The translations under genes and the position numbers were made by a program. The notes beneath the pieces are model-generated. The model saw only the letters and a list, made by a program, of their open reading frames with translations. It was not told where the DNA came from and did not search any database. This document shows, piece by piece, positions 50,458 to 59,053 of a DNA stretch of 64,000 nt. Origin of the DNA: Bacteroidota bacterium (GTDB lineage Bacteria; Bacteroidota; Bacteroidia; Chitinophagales; Saprospiraceae); assembly GCA_029557915.1 (NCBI GenBank), contig JAKQHS010000041.1:25928-89927 (forward strand), written 5' to 3'. The number at the start of each line of letters is the position of its first letter. Position 1 is the first letter of the stretch.

Positions 50458-52626
50458 TTGAGCCAAAACCAGCAATTTCACGTTCAGCAACACGACCAAT
50501 CGGACTGCGGGGTGGCCTGTCTGCTTTCTGTTCTTCGTTCGTTCGGAGGAAACCTGCCCCTGAGCACCCTCAGGGAATGGAGTGGGACCACGATAACCGG
50601 GACGACCATGCTTGGCCTTTACCAGGCCGCGCTCAAGCTGGGTATGGATGCCCAGGGATTTGAAGCGGACACCGAACACCTCAAGACTCTTGAACATCCC
50701 GCCATTCTGCATGTTCAAACCCGGGAAGGCACCCTTCACTATATGGTTTGTTATGCCTGGTATCCAGACATCAGCCAGTTTGAAATCAGCGATCCCGCCG
50801 AATACGGTATAAAATTTTATAGCCCGAAAGACCTGGACGCGCTCTGGCAGTCCAAGGCCTTGCTGGTCCTCAAATCCACGCCGGAAGTCAAAAAAGTATC
50901 CAGGAATAATTCTTTTATTCAAAAAATGCGGTGGTTGTATGGATTTGCCCGGCCGGATTTTGACCTTCTCCTGGTTTCGTTCTTTATTGGCGTATTTGTT
51001 TCCCTGCTGGGCTTATCGGTAGCCATTTTTTCCCAGAAGCTCATTGATCAGATCCTCCCGGAAAAAAATCTGACGCGACTTTTTGTCGGATCCGGCCTTC
51101 TTCTTTTCCTCCTTTTGCTTCGCTCCGGAATCGGTTACATCCGTCAGTTGTTTCTCCTTCGTCAGACCCGAGATTTTAATGTGCGCATCATCCGCTTTTT
51201 TTATTCTTCGCTGCTGAGCCTTCCAAAACCCTTTTTCGACACCCGCAAAACCGGGGAGCTCATCTCCAGGATGAACGACACCGCACGGATCCAGCAAACG
51301 GTGTCCAATGTATTCACCAGTTTTACCATTGAAGCCGTGGTCATCCTCATCACTACCATTGCCCTTATGTTTTATCACCTTCAACTTGGGCTTTTATCCT
51401 TGTTGTGGTTACCGGTTTTTGGCTTGATCGTTTACCGGTACAATAAACCCCTGATCGAAGGCCAGCAAAAAGTCATGTCGACTTATGCCCTGAACGAGAG
51501 CAACTATATCGATACCATCCAGGGAGTGGGGGTGATCAAACTCGCCAATGCGGAAGCCCGTTTTACCGAACAAACCCTGGGCGTTTACCATGTTTTTCAG
51601 GAAAAACGTTTTGAACTTGGACAGCTGGTCAACCGGTTCGGAACCTATTCCCAGATCGCCGGTTCCGTATTTATTGTTGGCCTGATCGTATTCAGTTCCC
51701 TGCTGGTGCTTCGCAATTCGATATCCATTGGAACCGTGATGGCGGTCATCCAACTCATCGGGATGGCCATGGCCTCCGCCTCTTCCATAGCCCTGATCAA
51801 TATTGTTTTACAGGAAGCCAAAGTTGCCCTGGACCGCATGCAGGAATTTACCGCCCTGCCCCCTGAATACGATCCCCTGGAAGAAAAGGAAAAACGAACT
51901 CTGGTTTCTTTTGATTCCCTTGAAATCACCGATCTCGACTTCAGATTTACCGGTCGCCCCCTTTTGCTGGATCACCTGAGTTTTAATATCAAACGGGGCG
52001 AAATCATCGCCATACTCGGAGAAAGCGGTTCCGGAAAAAGCACCCTACTGCAAATTATCCAGCGCTTTTATCTCCCTGAGAGCGGGACCCTACTGGTAAA
52101 CGGCGTTCCCCTTCATGAATTCTCCATTCCGGAATGGCGCAAAATCATCGGCGTCGTTCCCCAGGATGTAAAACTTTTTAATGCTTCACTGCTGGAAAAC
52201 ATTCTGTTGCGTCCCGTGGAAGAAGCGGATATGGCTCCCCTTGGCTCCTTTTTTGAAGAACATGGTTTCAACAAACCTTTTTCCAAACTTGCCGGGGGTT
52301 ACCACACTCTGTTGGGAGAAGAAGGAATAAATATTTCCGGGGGCCAGCAGCAACTGGTCGCATTGGCCAGGGCCCTTTACCACCGGCCGCAATTGCTTCT
52401 GCTCGATGAAGCGACTTCGGCCATGGACCGATTCACGGAACAAACCATACTGAAATTATTGCTTGCCATCCGTCCCCATACCTCCACCATCATCATCACC
52501 CACCGGCCCAAAACCGCTTCGATAGCAGACCGGATCTATATCCTGGAAAACGGCCAATTCAGCGTTAGCGGCTCGCCCGATGAACTTCTGAAATCAAAAA
52601 ATTTTTACAGCGAAGCACTCATTTAA
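50458..52626 (+). CDS. C39-peptidase-containing ABC exporter (double-glycine peptide maturation and export)
   Basis: 722 residues. The start must be TTG 50458: an in-frame stop lies two codons upstream and the next Met is about residue 50, past the catalytic Cys. The N-terminal C39 protease has the Cys in QHDQSDCGVACLLSVL, the His in LHYMVCYAW and the Asp in ISDPAEYG. The membrane domain has six helices (about 160-440). The ATPase has Walker A GESGSGKST, Q-loop VPQDVKLFN, signature ISGGQQQ and Walker B LLLLDEATSA. The H-loop is ITHRPKT. Such proteins cut leaders after Gly-Gly and export the peptide, so the five upstream precursors are the evident substrates. No HlyD-type partner is encoded nearby. 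Confidence 0.95.
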   Translation: MSQNQQFHVQQHDQSDCGVACLLSVLRSFGGNLPLSTLREWSGTTITGTTMLGLYQAALKLGMDAQGFEADTEHLKTLEHPAILHVQTREGTLHYMVCYAWYPDISQFEISDPAEYGIKFYSPKDLDALWQSKALLVLKSTPEVKKVSRNNSFIQKMRWLYGFARPDFDLLLVSFFIGVFVSLLGLSVAIFSQKLIDQILPEKNLTRLFVGSGLLLFLLLLRSGIGYIRQLFLLRQTRDFNVRIIRFFYSSLLSLPKPFFDTRKTGELISRMNDTARIQQTVSNVFTSFTIEAVVILITTIALMFYHLQLGLLSLLWLPVFGLIVYRYNKPLIEGQQKVMSTYALNESNYIDTIQGVGVIKLANAEARFTEQTLGVYHVFQEKRFELGQLVNRFGTYSQIAGSVFIVGLIVFSSLLVLRNSISIGTVMAVIQLIGMAMASASSIALINIVLQEAKVALDRMQEFTALPPEYDPLEEKEKRTLVSFDSLEITDLDFRFTGRPLLLDHLSFNIKRGEIIAILGESGSGKSTLLQIIQRFYLPESGTLLVNGVPLHEFSIPEWRKIIGVVPQDVKLFNASLLENILLRPVEEADMAPLGSFFEEHGFNKPFSKLAGGYHTLLGEEGINISGGQQQLVALARALYHRPQLLLLDEATSAMDRFTEQTILKLLLAIRPHTSTIIITHRPKTASIADRIYILENGQFSVSGSPDELLKSKNFYSEALI

Positions 52627-52700
52627 TAATTAAGGGAATTAAAAATTAAGGAATTAAGAGGGTCCTTCGTTTAATTATTAATTCTTAATTATTTTAATTC
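52622..52700 (+). repeat. AATTAAG-rich intergenic repeat between convergent genes
   Basis: Repeated AATTAAG/AATTCTTA units in both orientations, so the stretch can fold (ATTAATTCTTAATTA). It lies between the exporter and the first lipoprotein gene and may terminate both. Confidence 0.6.
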
Positions 52701-52706
52701 TTTCCA

Positions 52707-54770
52707 TCACCACCACACCTGTTGCCCTCCCTCATAGGTAAATATTCTTTCCTCCTTGCTGTTGCAGCCCCTGCAATTCAACCAATACAGTCCATTTCCC
52801 GGTATTTGTTTAAACTCAAGGGCGAAATCCTTTGCGGTTTGGGTACCGGCGGATATCCATTTGTCCTTCCAGTAAAACAATTCATAGCTTGCCCCTTCCC
52901 GGATGGCGTTGGCGTCCGTAGCCGGAAGGTATCTGATCTTTTCGAGCACTATGGGCCTGCCGAAATCCAGGCCGGCCCAGTGAGCCTTTGTGCTGTCCGT
53001 TTTCATTTTTATGGTCCGACCGGGAAATCCATCAAAGGCAAGTTCGGGACGGGGTATGTTTCCTATGGGCTTTCCGGACAAAGGCCCCGACTGGCCGGGG
53101 GTATACCATTCCATTTCCCCCAACCTGAACGTGAGGTTTTTATCAAAAATGATCCTGGCATATCGGAAAGAGTCGCTTAATTGCAGGTCTACCTGATTCC
53201 ATACCGATTCATACCCGGCCCTGTCTTTAAGTGAAAGATCGTTTTGTACCCTGGGAAGGTAAACGGTTTTCGCTTTGGGCACCTGGTACAACAAGACCGG
53301 GTTTGTAATTATTGAATCCCGGCCGGCTTCGAAACGGGCCCCCTCCATCGTGGATTCCAGGAATTGTTTCCATCGCCGCTTAAACGGAAACTTCCGGTAC
53401 AGGATCAGATCTTTGGTTTTTTCCGGATCAATCGTGATCAGCTGCTGACCTCCACTGGCCGGAAGCAAAACAGGAGATCCCGCCGCCAAATACCTGTGGT
53501 TTTTATATAACATGGGCATGTAAACCAGTCCCCTTCCCATGTTTGAAAATTCAACTTCGTCATTCCGGATCATTGCTCCCGCGATGGCCACCCACTCCCT
53601 CAGTTTAAATACGCAGAGATAAACCGGGGTGCCGTCCCTTCCTTTTATATTCAACCGGATGTCGCCGACCCGGGTATAACTCTGGGTTACGTCCTGGACT
53701 CTTGGATCGGAAACAAACTCCGGCAAGTTCCTGATGCCTGATGTCCTTGCCTTGGCCGCAAAACTGGATTCCACCCATCCCAGCCTGCGGCGATAAACTT
53801 TGGCGAATTTGTGATCGCCTTCCCGCAGATAAGACATTTCTCCAGGTTCCGTTTCTCCCCCTTCAAAGGGCAGGCTCTCCGAGTCTCCCAGGATCAGCGC
53901 GTCCCATTTGTGCGTATCGTTTACATTTCCGTATTGCGGGACATAATCAATGGCCACCGGTATTCCGAGAGCTCTTGCCGAATAGGCTCCCAAACTCGCC
54001 ATTTCAATGCAGTCTCCCTTTTTCCCAAGCAGGATCTGCCCGATGCTCAGGGCGGAAGGATATTCGCCCAGCGTTCTTGAAAATTCAAACCAGGTCAACT
54101 GTTCATTCACGAGGGCGCAGGTGACCTTTACCATGGATTGACCATTGGTGGAATCGTCCAATATATGCCGATACCGGGCCCTTAACCCGCTTCGCCAGTC
54201 TTCAGCGTATTCACTATAACATTTATACGGCAAAATATAATTGCAGAAGGCATCAAAGCTGACCTGGTTTTTCCAGGGAGCGTTTTGCCAGGCTGCAAAG
54301 GCTGCTTCCGTATTTTTGATCAAGAACTCGGAGGCCAGATGTTTCAAGTCTCCTTTTCGGCTCAGTTTTTTCATCTGCAAGGGTCCGATTAGCCGTTCCA
54401 GGCTTTTCCGTACAGAATCCGTTTGGGCATTAGAATAGTCCCCAATCTGTGGATAAAACAAGGTATCAAAACGTTGCAGCCATTCTCCTTCATATTGGTA
54501 CAGTTCCTCCATATTGCTGATTAAAAACAGGATCGCCTGCTTTTTGAGGCTGTCAGCCGGATTTGTGGAAAAATGAAGGATAGCTTTTTCCAGTTCTGGG
54601 CGGTTGGCCCCGGCCATTTTCAGATTACGCTCCAAGGCATTTTGATTTCCGGGCTTCCAGGTACAGGTATATAGGGCCGTCAATAAAAAAAATACGGTGC
54701 AGCGGAAAAGCTGGATGGTTCCGGATCCCGATCGAAAAATAGTTGTCAATCCCTCATTGAGTTTTCTCAC
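52707..54770 (-). CDS. Transglutaminase-like / discoidin lipoprotein, paralog 1
   Basis: 687 residues with a GTG start and lipobox ALYTC (Cys36). After a helical region of about 200 residues comes the transglutaminase-like centre: KKGDCIEMASLGAYSARALGIPVAIDY with Cys254, and THKWDAL with His287 and Asp290. A beta domain follows (TPVYLCVFKLREWVAIAGAM). The last about 130 residues resemble an F5/8 (discoidin) module (ELAFDGFPGRTIK, AGLDFGRPIVLEKIRYLPATD) and end in CRGC...EERIFTYEGGQQVWW. It is the most divergent of four tandem paralogs, and the one closest to the exporter, to which it is convergent. Function is unknown; the family is found in other Bacteroidota. Confidence 0.82.
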   Translation of the reverse strand: MRKLNEGLTTIFRSGSGTIQLFRCTVFFLLTALYTCTWKPGNQNALERNLKMAGANRPELEKAILHFSTNPADSLKKQAILFLISNMEELYQYEGEWLQRFDTLFYPQIGDYSNAQTDSVRKSLERLIGPLQMKKLSRKGDLKHLASEFLIKNTEAAFAAWQNAPWKNQVSFDAFCNYILPYKCYSEYAEDWRSGLRARYRHILDDSTNGQSMVKVTCALVNEQLTWFEFSRTLGEYPSALSIGQILLGKKGDCIEMASLGAYSARALGIPVAIDYVPQYGNVNDTHKWDALILGDSESLPFEGGETEPGEMSYLREGDHKFAKVYRRRLGWVESSFAAKARTSGIRNLPEFVSDPRVQDVTQSYTRVGDIRLNIKGRDGTPVYLCVFKLREWVAIAGAMIRNDEVEFSNMGRGLVYMPMLYKNHRYLAAGSPVLLPASGGQQLITIDPEKTKDLILYRKFPFKRRWKQFLESTMEGARFEAGRDSIITNPVLLYQVPKAKTVYLPRVQNDLSLKDRAGYESVWNQVDLQLSDSFRYARIIFDKNLTFRLGEMEWYTPGQSGPLSGKPIGNIPRPELAFDGFPGRTIKMKTDSTKAHWAGLDFGRPIVLEKIRYLPATDANAIREGASYELFYWKDKWISAGTQTAKDFALEFKQIPGNGLYWLNCRGCNSKEERIFTYEGGQQVWW

Positions 54771-54804
54771 TCACAAAGAAAATAACCGGTTGACGAATAT
54801 TGGT

Positions 54805-54850
54805 ATATCCCCTCCTTAATTCTTAATTCTTAATTCTTAATTCTTAATTT
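54805..54850 (+). repeat. Heptamer TTAATTC tandem repeat
   Basis: Five or six units of CTTAATT between paralogs 1 and 2. The same unit recurs at 56980-57032 and 52622-52700. Confidence 0.8.
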
Positions 54851-54854
54851 ACCT

Positions 54855-56942
54855 TCACCACCACATCTGTTTCCCGTTTTCATACGTAAACGGCCTTTCT
54901 TCCCTGTTTCCGCAGTCCCGGCAGCGAAGCCAGTAGATAGTTCCTGCGGGTATGCCGGCGTATTCCAAAGAAACTCCTGTAGCAATTTGCGTTCCCGCCG
55001 ATTTCCAGCGGCCATCCCAATAATACAATTCATATTTTTTCCCTGGTTCAATGCTGTTGGGATCATCTGCCGGCAGATACCTGAGTTTGCCCACCGGAAT
55101 CCTCCTTCCCAGGTCCAATCCCACCCAGGCTGAATCCATTTGGAGGCTATCCGGTTTAATGCTTCGTCCCGGGACCCCGTCAAAAGCAAATTCAGGGTGC
55201 GGAAGATTTCCCATTGGGATCCCTTTGAGGGGATTCCCGGTTGCAGATTCATATACTTCCAATTCGCCCAAACGCGGGGGGGCGTCCTTAGGAAACAGAA
55301 ATCGTATAAAGCGGAAGGAGTCCGGGTCCGGGATAAAATCTTCCCTCCATAGAGAATCATAAGACGACTGATCCTTAAGGGTAAGATCTCTTTGATAACG
55401 GGGGCGATAACGTCCGGCAATGGGCGGTATTTCATGCAACAATACCGGGTCATTAAATTCCGGAGTATGACTTCCTTCCAACCTCGAATGATACAAAGGA
55501 TGCTGCATATAATTATATATACGGGCTCTTTTCAGGGGATTCTTCCGGTACAATACCAGGTTTTGGCCCTGGTGGGAGTGGGCTTTCAATTCCTGCACGG
55601 GGGCGTTTATTCTGTGCAAGACCGGCGGTCCGGCGGCTTTGTACGTCCTGTTCTCATAATACATGGGCATATAAAGCGCTTCCAATCCCATGTCTGTGAA
55701 CAAGAGGGAATGGTTGTGAACCAATGCGCCCGAAACCGCTTTCCAGGATCCCGGTTCAAAAACACAGAGATAGACCGGGGTATTCTCCTTTGCCTCAATA
55801 GTAAAGCGGATATCCCGCACTTGGGTATAAAACCGCGTCACATCACTGATCCTGGGATTACTTAACCTTTCAGGAATATCCCTGATCCCCGCCATCCTGC
55901 TCCTGGCTGCAAAAGAGGCGCTGTCATAGGCAAGTTTATGCCTGTACGCTTTTGCAATTTTACCTTCTCCTTCGCTGATACTGCGGTAATCTCCGGGAAA
56001 ACCTTCTACGCCGATAAAAGGCCAAAATGCGCCTTCGGGCAAAATCAGGGCATTCCACATATGGGCCCCTGCAAAATTGGCCCATTGAGGGGTATAATCA
56101 ATGGCCACCGGAATTCCCAAGGCTCTTGCCGAATAGGCGGCCAGGTTGGACATTTCCACGCAATTGCCCTTTTTCCCGTTTAATATCTGGAAAATGCTTA
56201 GGGGCGCCGGATAGTCTGTAAAAACCTCTGAATAACCAAACCAACCCCCTTCTTCTTTAACCAGGGCACAACAAATGTCCTCCATGGCATCCGGAATCTC
56301 CGGATCATCCAGGAGATACTGGTATTTTTTTCGAAGCGTTGACCGCCAGTTTTCAGGGGGTTCTGAGAACGACTTGTACGGCAGGATATAATCACAAAAG
56401 GCCTCAAAACCCACTTCGGCGCGCCAGGGCGCATTTTGCCAGGCTTCAAAAGCTTCATCAATATTCCGGATCAGGTAGTCCGCGGTGAGATGTTTTAAAT
56501 CATAAAGCATTTCGACTTCTCCTTCATTCGAGCGGCCGATTTTTTCCTCTATCGAATCTTTAAGTCTTTGGATCTCCTCGTTTTCCACACCCGCCGTGTG
56601 ATTAAAGATGGGGTCAAACTGTTCAATCCATTTCCCGCTTGGGTGTTTGTGGCCTTCCATATTGCTGATCAGGAAAACGGCCGCTTTGAATTTCAGGCTG
56701 TCTTCCGGGTGACGGGCATACCGGGCAAGCACCTTTTCCATTTCCGGACGATTTTTCCCGGAAAAAACAAGATTCCGCTCCAGCGCGTTTTGATTCCCTT
56801 GTTCCATTCGGGTGCATGCGCCCAGCATCAATAAAATAAACAATGAAAAAAGTCCAGGCTGGCCCGGTCCCGCGTTTCTGGACAGAATTCTTTGCCCGCC
56901 ATAAAACCGGATATGGATAATTTTCATAGTGTGATAATACAT
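54855..56942 (-). CDS. Transglutaminase-like / discoidin lipoprotein, paralog 2
   Basis: 695 residues; the start may also be Met6. Lipobox LMLGAC. The same layout as paralog 1: EAWQNAPWRAEVGFEAFCDYILPYKSFSE, then the centre KKGNCVEMSNLAAYSARALGIPVAIDY and AHMWNALIL. It has an EGIP.. type central part and a discoidin-like end (PEFAFDGVPGRSIK, WVGLDLGRRIPVGKLRYLPAD), then CRDCGNREERPFTYENGKQMWW. The Cys/His pair is kept, with Asn in the third position. It shares NALERNL after the lipobox with paralog 1. Confidence 0.82.
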   Translation of the reverse strand: MYYHTMKIIHIRFYGGQRILSRNAGPGQPGLFSLFILLMLGACTRMEQGNQNALERNLVFSGKNRPEMEKVLARYARHPEDSLKFKAAVFLISNMEGHKHPSGKWIEQFDPIFNHTAGVENEEIQRLKDSIEEKIGRSNEGEVEMLYDLKHLTADYLIRNIDEAFEAWQNAPWRAEVGFEAFCDYILPYKSFSEPPENWRSTLRKKYQYLLDDPEIPDAMEDICCALVKEEGGWFGYSEVFTDYPAPLSIFQILNGKKGNCVEMSNLAAYSARALGIPVAIDYTPQWANFAGAHMWNALILPEGAFWPFIGVEGFPGDYRSISEGEGKIAKAYRHKLAYDSASFAARSRMAGIRDIPERLSNPRISDVTRFYTQVRDIRFTIEAKENTPVYLCVFEPGSWKAVSGALVHNHSLLFTDMGLEALYMPMYYENRTYKAAGPPVLHRINAPVQELKAHSHQGQNLVLYRKNPLKRARIYNYMQHPLYHSRLEGSHTPEFNDPVLLHEIPPIAGRYRPRYQRDLTLKDQSSYDSLWREDFIPDPDSFRFIRFLFPKDAPPRLGELEVYESATGNPLKGIPMGNLPHPEFAFDGVPGRSIKPDSLQMDSAWVGLDLGRRIPVGKLRYLPADDPNSIEPGKKYELYYWDGRWKSAGTQIATGVSLEYAGIPAGTIYWLRCRDCGNREERPFTYENGKQMWW

Positions 56943-56979
56943 GCCCGGGAATTTAAAAGACTTTATTCATCCGTATTCC

Positions 56980-57032
56980 TTTAATTCTTAATTCTCTTAA
57001 TTCTTAATTCCCTTTAATTCCTTTAATTTTTT
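56980..57032 (+). repeat. TTAATTC/CTTTAATTC tandem repeat
   Basis: Imperfect 7-10 nt units between paralogs 2 and 3, the same type as 54805-54850. Confidence 0.75.
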
Positions 57033-57034
57033 CT

Positions 57035-59035
57035 TCACCACCATACCTGTTTTCCGTTTTCATAAGTGAACGGACGCTCCTCCGTGTTTTCGCAATTGTA
57101 ACACCGGAGAAGATATAAACCTTCCCCTAGGACCTGATCAAAAACAAGGGAAGGGCTACTGGCCTTTTGTTTTCCGGCCGACTTCCATTTGTCTTTCCAA
57201 TAAAACAATTCATAGATCCTGCCGGCCTCCACTTCATGACTGTCCCCGGCAGCAATATACCTGATTTTATCAATCTGCTTTGCTTCGCCAAGGTCAAGGC
57301 CCACCCAATAGCTTTTTGAGGTGTCTTCCTGTTTAATGCTCCGCCCGGGCACTCCGTCAAAGGCCAGCGAGGCGTCCGGTATATTGCCCATCGGTTTCCC
57401 TTTGAGCGCCTGAGGGCCCTGGGAATAAAATTCCAGTTCGCCCAATTTCAGGGGTTTCCCCTTTTGAAATACCAGCCGGATAAATTGAACCGGGCCGGTA
57501 CGCGCCGGGACAACCTGTTTCCAGATGGAATCGTACTCAAAGCGGTCCTTCAGGTCCAGGTTGCTGTAAACGCTGCTCCGGTATATTTTTCGAATCCGTT
57601 TAATTTCATGCAACAAAACGGGATTTGTAAAAGCGGAATCCCTTCCGCCTTCAAACCGGGCGGAAATCATCGGGGCCTCCAGGATCCACTCCATCCATCT
57701 TTTAAAAGAGTACCGGCGGGTCAGGACCATGGTTTGAAGCTGGTCTTCCCGGGCTACGAGTTCCCGTGGGCTGCCCTTCACCGGCACTACGACTGCGGGT
57801 CCTGCAGCTTCATATTTTCCCTTTTTGAAAACCATCGGGATATATACTTCTCTTTGTCCGGACTGCCTGAATATAGCACGGTGGTTTGAAATGAATTCAC
57901 CGGCTACCGGTTCAAAGCCGTGTTTGCGGTAAACACATAAATAAACCGGGTCTCCGTCCTTTCCATTAGCGCGCACCTCAAGATCTGTGACAAGGGTATA
58001 CTGGGAAGTCACGTCCGTAATGCGCGGGCTTCTGAAAAATTCGGGGATATTTTTTATTCCGGCCTCGCCGGCTTTCGCTCCAAAACTTTCGGGGACCCTG
58101 GCCAATTGTTTGCGGTACACTTTTGTGAATTTGGAATCCGCCTCCCGGAGAAGGCTTAGGTCTCCCGGACGGTCCCCGGCCCCGGAATAGGCTTCAAAAT
58201 TTTCGTCGGACAGGATCAGGGCATTCCAGTGATGGCCGTCCACATAATCGATGGTCGCCGGAATGCCAAATGCCCTGGCGGCCTGGGCCCCGAGATTGGC
58301 CATTTCGACGCAGTCCCCTTTTTTAATTTTGAGGATCTGTTGCATATTCAAAGCCCCCGGGTAATCCAGTTCTTCACTGTATTTCATCCAGGTGATTTGG
58401 TCGTCGATCTGGGCGCAGACCAGATCTTCCATGGTATGGGGGATCAGAGAATCCTTCAGCAGGTACTGGTATTTGTCGTACAGGACGCTTTTATCGTCCT
58501 GAGGAAATTCATTATAGTTGAAATAAGGAAGGATATAATTGCAAAAGGCATTAAAGCTGACCTCGGATTTCCATGGCGCGTTTTGCCAGGATGAATACGC
58601 CTGGTCGATGTTCCGGATCAGGTAATCGGAAGTCAGGTATTGCAAATCCAGTTTTTCCCGGAGGTCTTTTTTCTCCGGGTTTCCAATCACGGACTTAATG
58701 GAATCGCTGAATGATTGTATTTGTTCGTTATCCAGCCAGGCTGCCTTTTCAGAGAACATGGAATCATAGGTCCTCAGCCATTCGCTGTCGTAATGAACCT
58801 TGTCTTCCAGGTTGCTCAGGAGAAATACGGCTGCCTTCCATTTCAAGCTGTCGCCGGGATCCCGGCGGTAATGATTAAGTACTTTTTCAAGTTCGGGGCG
58901 ATTTTTCCCCGACAGGGCCAGGTTTGTTTCAAGGGCATCCCCTATTTTCTTCTTGTCCGGGAGACAGGACCCAATGAAGAAAAAAACAAATAAAATGAGA
59001 CCGGGCTGAAATTTAAACCAACCGTTCACATGCAC
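57035..59035 (-). CDS. Transglutaminase-like / discoidin lipoprotein, paralog 3
   Basis: 666 residues with a GTG start and lipobox FFIGSC. Centre KKGDCVEMANLGAQAARAFGIPATIDY and GHHWNALIL. The loop between them is shorter than in the other paralogs (YVDGHHWN). The helical start (ALSGKNRPELEKVLNHYRRDPGDSLKWKAAVFLLSNLEDK) and the discoidin-like end (ASLAFDGVPGRSIK, YWVGLDLGEAKQIDKIRYIAAGD) are well kept, ending CYNCENTEERPFTYENGKQVWW. It is separated from paralog 4 by only 18 bp, so those two are probably co-transcribed. Confidence 0.82.
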   Translation of the reverse strand: MHVNGWFKFQPGLILFVFFFIGSCLPDKKKIGDALETNLALSGKNRPELEKVLNHYRRDPGDSLKWKAAVFLLSNLEDKVHYDSEWLRTYDSMFSEKAAWLDNEQIQSFSDSIKSVIGNPEKKDLREKLDLQYLTSDYLIRNIDQAYSSWQNAPWKSEVSFNAFCNYILPYFNYNEFPQDDKSVLYDKYQYLLKDSLIPHTMEDLVCAQIDDQITWMKYSEELDYPGALNMQQILKIKKGDCVEMANLGAQAARAFGIPATIDYVDGHHWNALILSDENFEAYSGAGDRPGDLSLLREADSKFTKVYRKQLARVPESFGAKAGEAGIKNIPEFFRSPRITDVTSQYTLVTDLEVRANGKDGDPVYLCVYRKHGFEPVAGEFISNHRAIFRQSGQREVYIPMVFKKGKYEAAGPAVVVPVKGSPRELVAREDQLQTMVLTRRYSFKRWMEWILEAPMISARFEGGRDSAFTNPVLLHEIKRIRKIYRSSVYSNLDLKDRFEYDSIWKQVVPARTGPVQFIRLVFQKGKPLKLGELEFYSQGPQALKGKPMGNIPDASLAFDGVPGRSIKQEDTSKSYWVGLDLGEAKQIDKIRYIAAGDSHEVEAGRIYELFYWKDKWKSAGKQKASSPSLVFDQVLGEGLYLLRCYNCENTEERPFTYENGKQVWW

Positions 59036-59053
59036 AAAATAACGGTTTAATCA

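Noticed and set aside
52622..52700. Attachment site or IS end between exporter and lipoprotein array
   Set aside because: The repeats are simple AT-rich units like those in other gaps, and no integrase or transposase is associated.
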